From NCBI RefSeq assembly GCF_050947335.1, contig NW_027473626.1, positions 62,001 through 126,000 on the forward strand: a DNA stretch of 64,000 bases, read 5' to 3'. The translations under genes and the position numbers were made by a program. Below the pieces are notes generated by a model. The model had not been told where the DNA came from. It saw only the letters and a list, made by a program, of their open reading frames with translations, and did not search any database. Positions within the stretch are counted from its first letter, which is position 1; each line of letters starts with the position of its first letter. Origin of the DNA: Megachile rotundata. Its lineage: Eukaryota; Arthropoda; Insecta; Hymenoptera; Megachilidae. This document shows positions 56,439-64,000 of the stretch, in pieces.

Positions 56439-58826
56439 AATCTAACTCATATTATTAACCATATTATGCAGATATGATCGATAGAACTACAATTACTATA
56501 CTCATTACTCTTATTATTATCAATCTAACTCTTATTATTAGCCATATTATGCTTATAATATCGATAGAACGCTAATTACTATACCTATTACTGTTATTAT
56601 TATCAATCTAACTCATATTATTAGCCATATTATGCTTAAATGATCGATAGAACTACAATTACTATACTCATTACTCTTATTATTATCAATCTAACCCATA
56701 TTATTAGCCATATTATGCTTATATGATCGATAGAACGAGAATTACTATACTCACTACTCTTAGTATTATCAATCTAACTCATATTATTAGCCATATTATG
56801 CTTATATGATCGGTAGAACGACAATTACTATACTTATTACTGTTATTACTATCAATCTAACTCATATTATTAGCCATATTATGCTTAAATGATCGATAGA
56901 ACGACAATTACTATACTTATTACTCTTATTATTATCAATCTAACTCTTATTATTAGCCATATTATGCTTATAATATCGATAGAACGACAATTACTATACT
57001 TATTACTCTTACTATTATCAATCTAACTCATATTATTAACCATATTATGCAGATATGATCGATAGAACTACAATTACTATACTCATTACTCTTATTATTA
57101 TCAATCTAACTCATATTATTAGCCATATTCTGCTTCTATGATCGATAGAACGAGAATTACTATACTCACTACTCTTAGTATTATCAATCTAACTCATATT
57201 ATTAGCCATATTATGCTTATAATATCGATAGAACGACAATTACTATACTTATTACTCTTATTATTATAAATCTAACTCATATTATTAGCCATATTATGCT
57301 TATATGATCGATAGAACGACAAATACTATACTTATTACTCTTATTATTATCAATCTAATTCATATTATTAACCATATTATGCTAATATGATCGATAGAAC
57401 GACAATTACTATACTTATTACACTCACTGTTATCAATCTAACTCATCTTATTAACCATATTGTGCAGATATGATCGATAGCACGACACTTACTATACACA
57501 TTACTCTTACTATTATCAATCTAACTCATATTATTAACCATATTATGCAGATATGATCGATAGCACGACATTTACTATACACATTACTCTTACTAATATC
57601 AATCTAACTCATATTATTAACCATATTATGCAGATATGATCGATAGCACGACATTTACTATACTTACTACTCTTATTATTATTAAACTAACTCATATTAT
57701 TAGCCATATTATGCTTAAATGATCGATAGAACGACAATTACTATACTTATTACTCTTATTATTATGAATCTAACTCATATTATTAGCCATATTATGCTTA
57801 TATGAGCAATAGAACTACAATTACTATACTTATTACTCTTATTATTATCAATCTAACTCATATTATTAACCATATTATGCAGATATGATCGATAGAACTA
57901 CAATTACTATACTCATTACTCTTATTATTATCAATCTAACTCATATTATTAGCCATATTATGCTTCTATGATCGATAGAACGAGAATTACTATACTCACT
58001 ACTCTTAGTATTATCAATCTAACTCATATTATTAGCCATATTATGCTTATATTATCGATAGAACGACAATCACTATACTTATTACTCTTATTATTATCAA
58101 CCTAACTCATATTATTAGCCATATTATACTTATATGATCGATAGAACGACAATTACTATACTTATTACTCTTATTATTATGAATCTAACTCATATTATTA
58201 ACCATATTATGCAGATATGATCGATTGCACGACATTTACTATACTTACTACTCTTATTATTATCAATCTAACTCATATTATTAGCCATATTATGCTTAAA
58301 TGATCGATAGAACGACAATTACTATACCTATTACTCTTATTATTATGAATCTAACTCATATTATTAACCATATTATGCAGATATGATCGATAGAACTACA
58401 ATTACTATACTTATTACTCTTATTATTATCAATCTAACTCATATTATTAGCCATATTATGCTTATATGATCGATAGAACGAGAATTACTATACTCACTAC
58501 TCTTAATATTATCAATCTAACTCTTATTATTAGCCATATTATGCTTATAATATCGATAGAACGACAATTACTATACTCATTACTCTTATTATTATCAATC
58601 CAACTCATATTATTACCCATATTATGCTGATATGATCGATAGAACGACATTCACTATACTTGTTACACTCACTATTATCAACCTAACTCATATTATTAAC
58701 CATATTATGCAGATATGATCGATAGAACGACAATTACTATACTTATTACTCTTATTATTATCATTCTAACTCATATTATTAACCATATTATGCAGATATG
58801 AGCGATAGAACTACAATTACTATACT
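56439..58826 (-). repeat. Segmental copy R3, second member
   Basis: Partner of 50297-52684. The 3754 bases between the two members (52685-56438) include the third R2 copy. Confidence 0.87.
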
Positions 58827-58921
58827 TATTACTCTTATTATTATCAATCTAACTCATATTATTAGCCATATTATGCTTATATGATCGATAGAACGAGAAT
58901 TACTATACTCACTACTCTTAA

Positions 58922-60409
58922 TATTATCAATCTAACTCTTATTATTAGCCATATTATGCTTATAATATCGATAGAACGACAATTACTATACTTATTACTG
59001 TTATTATTATCAATCTAACTCATATTATTAGCCATATTATGCTTAAATGATCGATAGAACTACAATTACTATACTCATTACTCTTATTATTATCAATCTA
59101 ACCCATATTATTAGCTATATTATGCTAATATGATCGACAGAACGACAATTACTTTACTTATTACACTCACTGTTATCAATCTAACTCATATTATTAACCA
59201 TATTATGCAGATATGATCGATAGAACTAAAATTACTATACTCATTACTCTTATTATTATCAATCTAACTCTTATTATTAGCCATATTATGCTTATAATAT
59301 CGATAGAACGCCAATTACTATACTTATTACTGTTATTATTATCAATCTAACTCATATTATTAACCATATTATGCAGATATGATCGATAGAACTACAATTA
59401 CTATACTTATTACTCTTATTATTATCAATCTAACTCATATTATTAGCCATATTATGCTTATATGATCGATAGAACGAGAATTACTATACTCACTACTCTT
59501 AATATTATCAATCTAACTCTTATTATTAGCCATATTATGCTTATAATATCGATAGAACGACAATTACTATACTTATTACTCTTATTATTATGAATCTAAC
59601 TCATATTATTAGCCATATTATGCTTATATGAGCAATAGAACTACAATTACTATACTTATTACTCTTATTATTATCAATCTAACTCATATTATTAACCATA
59701 TTATGCAAATTTGATCGGTAGAACGACAATCACTATACTTATTACTCTTATTATTATCAACCTAACTCATATTATTAGCCATATTATGCTTATATGATCG
59801 ATAGAACGAGAATTACTATACTCACTACTGTTAGTATTATCAATCTAACTCTTATTATTAGCCATATTATGCTTATAATATCGATAGAACGACAATTACT
59901 ATACTTATTACTGTTATTATTATCAATCTAACTCATATTATTAGCCATATTATGCTTAAATGATCGATAGAACTACAATTACTATACTCATTACTCTTAT
60001 TATTATCAATCTAACTCATATTATTAACCATATTATGCAGATATGATCGATAGAACTACAATTACTATACTCACTACTCTTAGTATTATCAATCTAACTC
60101 ATATTATTAGCCATATTATGCTAATATGATCGAGAGAACGACAATTACTATACTTATTACACTCACTGTTATCAATCTAACTCATATTATTAGCCATATT
60201 ATTCTTATATGAGCAATAGAACTACAATTACTATACTTATTACTCTTATTATTATCAATCTAACTCATATTATTAACCATATTATGCAGATATGATCGAT
60301 AGAACTACAATTACTATACTCATTACTCTTATTATTATCAATCTAACCCATATTATTAGCTATATTATGCTAATATGATCGACAGAACGACAATTACTAT
60401 ACTTATTAC
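58922..60409 (-). repeat. Segmental copy R4, first member (partner 62242-63729)
   Basis: Matches 62242-63729 at offset 3320, which is 40 x 83, over 1488 bases. Private markers recur: actttactta (59151 and 62471), gaactaaaatt, gaacgccaatt, atcgagagaac and attattcttat. One clear difference is tatttacc near 62761 against tattagcc at 59441. The match ends at attaca against attact (60410/63730). The rest of 58827-64000 is built from the same gaacgagaatt, aactcttatt and ttataatatcg run. Confidence 0.83.
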
Positions 60410-62241
60410 ACTCACTGTTATCAATCTAACTCATATTATTAACCATATTATGCAGATATGATCGATAGAACTACAATTACTATACTCATTACTCTTATTA
60501 TTATCATTCTAACTCTTATTATTAGCCATATTATGCTTATAATATCGATAGAACGCCAATTACTATACTTATTACTGTTATTATTATCAATCTAACTCAT
60601 ATTATTAGCCATATTATGCTTAAATGATCGATAGAACTACAATTACTATACTCATTACTCTTATTATTATCAATCTAATCCATATTATTAGCCATATTTT
60701 GCTTATATGATCGATAGAACGAGAATTACTATACTCACTACTCTTAATATTATCAATCTAACTCTTATTATTAGCCATATTATGCTTATAATATCGATAG
60801 AACGACAATTACTATACTTATTACTGTTATTATTATCAATCTAACTCATATTATTAGCCATATTATGCTTAAATGATCGATAGAACTACAATTACTATAC
60901 TCATTACTCTTATTATTATCAATCTAACCCATATTATTAGCAATATTATGCTAATATGATCGACAGAACGACAATTACTATACTTATTACACTCACTGTT
61001 ATCAATCTAACTCATATTATTAACCATATTATGCAAATTTGGTCGATAGAACGACAATCACTATACTTATTACTCTTATTATTATCAACCTAACTCATAT
61101 TATTAGCCATATTATGCTTATATGATCGATAGAACGACAATTACTATACTTAATACTCTAATTATTATGAATCTAACTCATATTATTAACCATATTATGC
61201 AGATATGATCGATAGAACTACAATTACTATACTCATTACTCTTATTATTATCAATCTAACTCTTATTATTAGCCATATTATGCTTATAATATCGATAGAA
61301 CGCTAATTACTATACTTATTACTGTTATTATTATCAATCTAACTCATATTATTAGCCATATTATGCTTAAATGATCGATAGAACTACAATTACTATACTC
61401 ATTACTCTTATTATTATCAATCTAACTCATATTATTAACCATATTATGCAGATATGATCGATAGAACTACAATTACTATACTCACTACTCTTAGTATTAT
61501 CAATCTAACTCATATTATTAGCCATATTATGCTAATATGATCGAGAGAACGACAATTACTATACTTATTACACTCACTGTTATCAATCTAACTCATATTA
61601 TTAACCATATTATGCAAATTTGATCGGTAGAACGACAATCACTATACTTATTACTCTTATTATTATCAACCTAACTCATATTATTAGCCATATTATACTT
61701 ATATGATCGATAGAACGACAATTACTATACTTATTACTCTTATTATTATGAATCTAACTCATATTATTAACCATATTATGCAGATATGATCGATAGAACT
61801 ACAATTACTATACTTATTACTCTTATTATTATCAATCTAACTCATATTATTAGCCATATTATGCTTATATGATCGATAGAACGAGAATTACTATACTCAC
61901 TACTCTTAATATTATCAATCTAACTCTTATTATTAGCCATATTATGCTTATAATATCGATAGAACGACAATTACTATACTTATTACTCTTATTGTTATGA
62001 ATCTAACTCATATTATTAGCCATATTATTCTTATATGAGCAATAGAACTACAATTACTATACTTATTACTCTTATTATTATCAATCTAACTCATATTATT
62101 AACCATATTATGCAGATATGATCGATAGAACTACAATTACTATACTCATTACTCTTATTATTATCAATCTAACTCATATTATTAGCCATATTATGCTTCT
62201 ATGATCGATAGAACGAGAATTACTATACTCACTACTGTTAG
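60410..62241 (-). repeat. Satellite segment between the R4 copies
   Basis: About 22 monomers of the same types as R4. Private changes include atattttgct near 60697, tttggtcgatag near 61039 and taatactctaatt near 61150. An atcgagagaac monomer near 61550 shows that parts of R4 are present here too. Confidence 0.8.
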
Positions 62242-63729
62242 TATTATCAATCTAACTCTTATTATTAGCCATATTATGCTTATAATATCGATAGAACGAC
62301 AATTACTATACTTATTACTGTTATTATTATCAATCTAACTCATATTATTAGCCATATTATGCTTAAATGATCGATAGAACTACAATTACTATACTCATTA
62401 CTCTTATTATTATCAATCTAACCCATATTATTAGCTATATTATGCTAATATGATCGACAGAACGACAATTACTTTACTTATTACACTCACTGTTATCAAT
62501 CTAACTCATATTATTAACCATATTATGCAGATATGATCGATAGAACTAAAATTACTATACTCATTACTCTTATTATTATCAATCTAACTCTTATTATTAG
62601 CCATATTATGCTTATAATATCGATAGAACGCCAATTACTATACTTATTACTGTTATTATTATCAATCTAACTCATATTATTAACCATATTATGCAGATAT
62701 GATCGATAGAACTACAATTACTATACTTATTACTCTTATTATTATCAATCTAACTCATATTATTTACCATATTATGCTTATATGATCGATAGAACGAGAA
62801 TTACTATACTCACTACTCTTAATATTATCAATCTAACTCTTATTATTAGCCATATTATGCTTATAATATCGATAGAACGACAATTACTATACTTATTACT
62901 CTTATTATTATGAATCTAACTCATATTATTAGCCATATTATGCTTATATGAGCAATAGAACTACAATTACTATACTTATTACTCTTATTATTATCAATCT
63001 AACTCATATTATTAACCATATTATGCAAATTTGATCGGTAGAACGACAATCACTATACTTATTACTCTTATTATTATCAACCTAACTCATATTATTAGCC
63101 ATATTATGCTTATATGATCGATAGAACGAGAATTACTATACTCACTACTGTTAGTATTATCAATCTAACTCTTATTATTAGCCATATTATGCTTATAATA
63201 TCGATAGAACGACAATTACTATACTTATTACTGTTATTATTATCAATCTAACTCATATTATTAGCCATATTATGCTTAAATGATCGATAGAACTACAATT
63301 ACTATACTCATTACTCTTATTATTATCAATCTAACTCATATTATTAACCATATTATGCAGATATGATCGATAGAACTACAATTACTATACTCACTACTCT
63401 TAGTATTATCAATCTAACTCATATTATTAGCCATATTATGCTAATATGATCGAGAGAACGACAATTACTATACTTATTACACTCACTGTTATCAATCTAA
63501 CTCATATTATTAGCCATATTATTCTTATATGAGCAATAGAACTACAATTACTATACTTATTACTCTTATTATTATCAATCTAACTCATATTATTAACCAT
63601 ATTATGCAGATATGATCGATAGAACTACAATTACTATACTCATTACTCTTATTATTATCAATCTAACCCATATTATTAGCTATATTATGCTAATATGATC
63701 GACAGAACGACAATTACTATACTTATTAC
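62242..63729 (-). repeat. Segmental copy R4, second member
   Basis: Partner of 58922-60409. After 63729 the array continues unchanged in type (atcgatggaac near 63783, ttttcaatctaac near 63821) and is cut by the window end, so the block has no visible right boundary. Confidence 0.83.
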
Positions 63730-64000
63730 TCTTATTATTATGAATCTAACTCATATTATTAACCATATTATGCAGATATGATCGATGGAACTACAATTAC
63801 TATACTTATTACTCTTATTATTTTCAATCTAACTCATATTATTAGCCATATTATGCTTATATGATCGATAGAACGAGAATTACTATACTCACTACTCTTA
63901 ATATTATCAATCTAACTCTTATTATTAGCCATATTATGCTTATAATATCGATAGAACGACAATTACTATACTTATTACTGTTATTATTATCAATCTAACT

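Larger units (their letters stand above)
26976..64000 (-). repeat. Right satellite array, 83-bp monomer, - orientation
   Basis: Same 83-bp family in reverse complement, about 446 monomers, continuing to the window end. On the + strand each unit reads tctaactcat, then attagccatattatg or attaaccatattatg, then gatcgatag, then tattactc. Common types here, as read on the + strand, are gcagatatgatcgatagaac, gatagaactac, agcacgacatt, acgcgaatgac followed by actcttagtatt, gaacgagaatt, and aactcttattatt with ttataatatcg. Many of these were not seen in the left arm. Small phase-breaking deletions include a recurrent 3-base loss in the cttattattatc tract (near 29475, 34370, 35530, 38840, 40750, 43650 and 45725) and single-base losses near 31415 and 31473. 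No gene or foreign insertion was seen. Confidence 0.97.

Noticed and set aside
52320..58650. Two identical 62-codon open frames (52320-52508 and 58462-58650), which might look like a conserved small gene
   Set aside because: Both lie inside the 2.39-kb duplicated block R3, so identity of the peptides follows from identity of the DNA. No ribosome-binding, promoter or coding signal was seen.
1..64000. CRISPR array
   Set aside because: The repeats are 83 bp and directly adjacent, with no unique spacers, and no cas gene is present.
1..64000. CENP-B box
   Set aside because: The mammalian motif needs GC-rich anchors (TTCG and CGGG). No CGGG was seen in the monomers, so centromere identity cannot be argued from it.
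1..64000. Mitochondrial control-region or other organelle AT-rich tandem repeat
   Set aside because: The array exceeds 63 kb without any organelle gene and has nested higher-order copies, which fits nuclear heterochromatin better.
1..64000. tRNA, rRNA, transposon or viral insertion
   Set aside because: The 83-bp phase is continuous apart from indels of a few bases, which leaves no room for an inserted element in either arm.

Overview
The whole window is satellite DNA. Outside one 100-base run of N (26876-26975), every stretch I read is a head-to-tail array of an AT-rich monomer with a basic period of 83 bp (first monomer about 26.5% G+C). That makes about 324 monomers left of the gap and about 446 right of it. 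I find no gene, RNA gene, transposon or non-satellite spacer. The longest open frames are about 62-64 codons and are by-products of the repeat. Tens of kilobases of uniform tandem repeat with nested higher-order copies and a fixed 100-N gap fit a eukaryotic centromeric, pericentromeric or other heterochromatic block in a draft chromosome assembly. The sequence alone does not let me name the host.

Layout: (1) 1-26875, monomers on the + strand (unit beginning ttgataata). (2) 26876-26975, the gap. (3) 26976-64000, the same monomer family on the - strand. The two arms share the unit and several variants but have different sets of common variants. The left arm is rich in monomers with cgtcctatcg and with cggtcatataacc. 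The right arm is rich in monomers that read, on its + strand, gatagaactac, gaacgagaatt, agcacgacatt and acgcgaatgac. They are therefore diverged blocks, not a recent inverted copy of each other.

Inside each arm the monomers form a mosaic of higher-order copies. Offsets between copies are exact multiples of 83 bp once a few small indels are counted. Left arm: an 11-monomer unit (913 bp) at the left edge, a 13-monomer tandem pair (1079 bp), a 3.35-kb block repeated 106 monomers later, and further copies at offsets of 29, 32, 34, 55, 68, 228 and 267 monomers. Right arm: a 35-monomer tandem pair (2902 bp each), a 4.02-kb block repeated 123 monomers later with a third shorter copy that lacks exactly four monomers, an apparently identical 2.39-kb pair 74 monomers apart, and pairs at 28, 40 and 67 monomers. 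This is the pattern expected from repeated unequal exchange or local amplification of a satellite, with no single fixed higher-order period.

The points most worth checking are the strand switch at the gap (true inversion or scaffolding choice) and the nested amplification history. All offsets were found by aligning rare variants by eye; block ends are good to a few bases where stated and approximate elsewhere.
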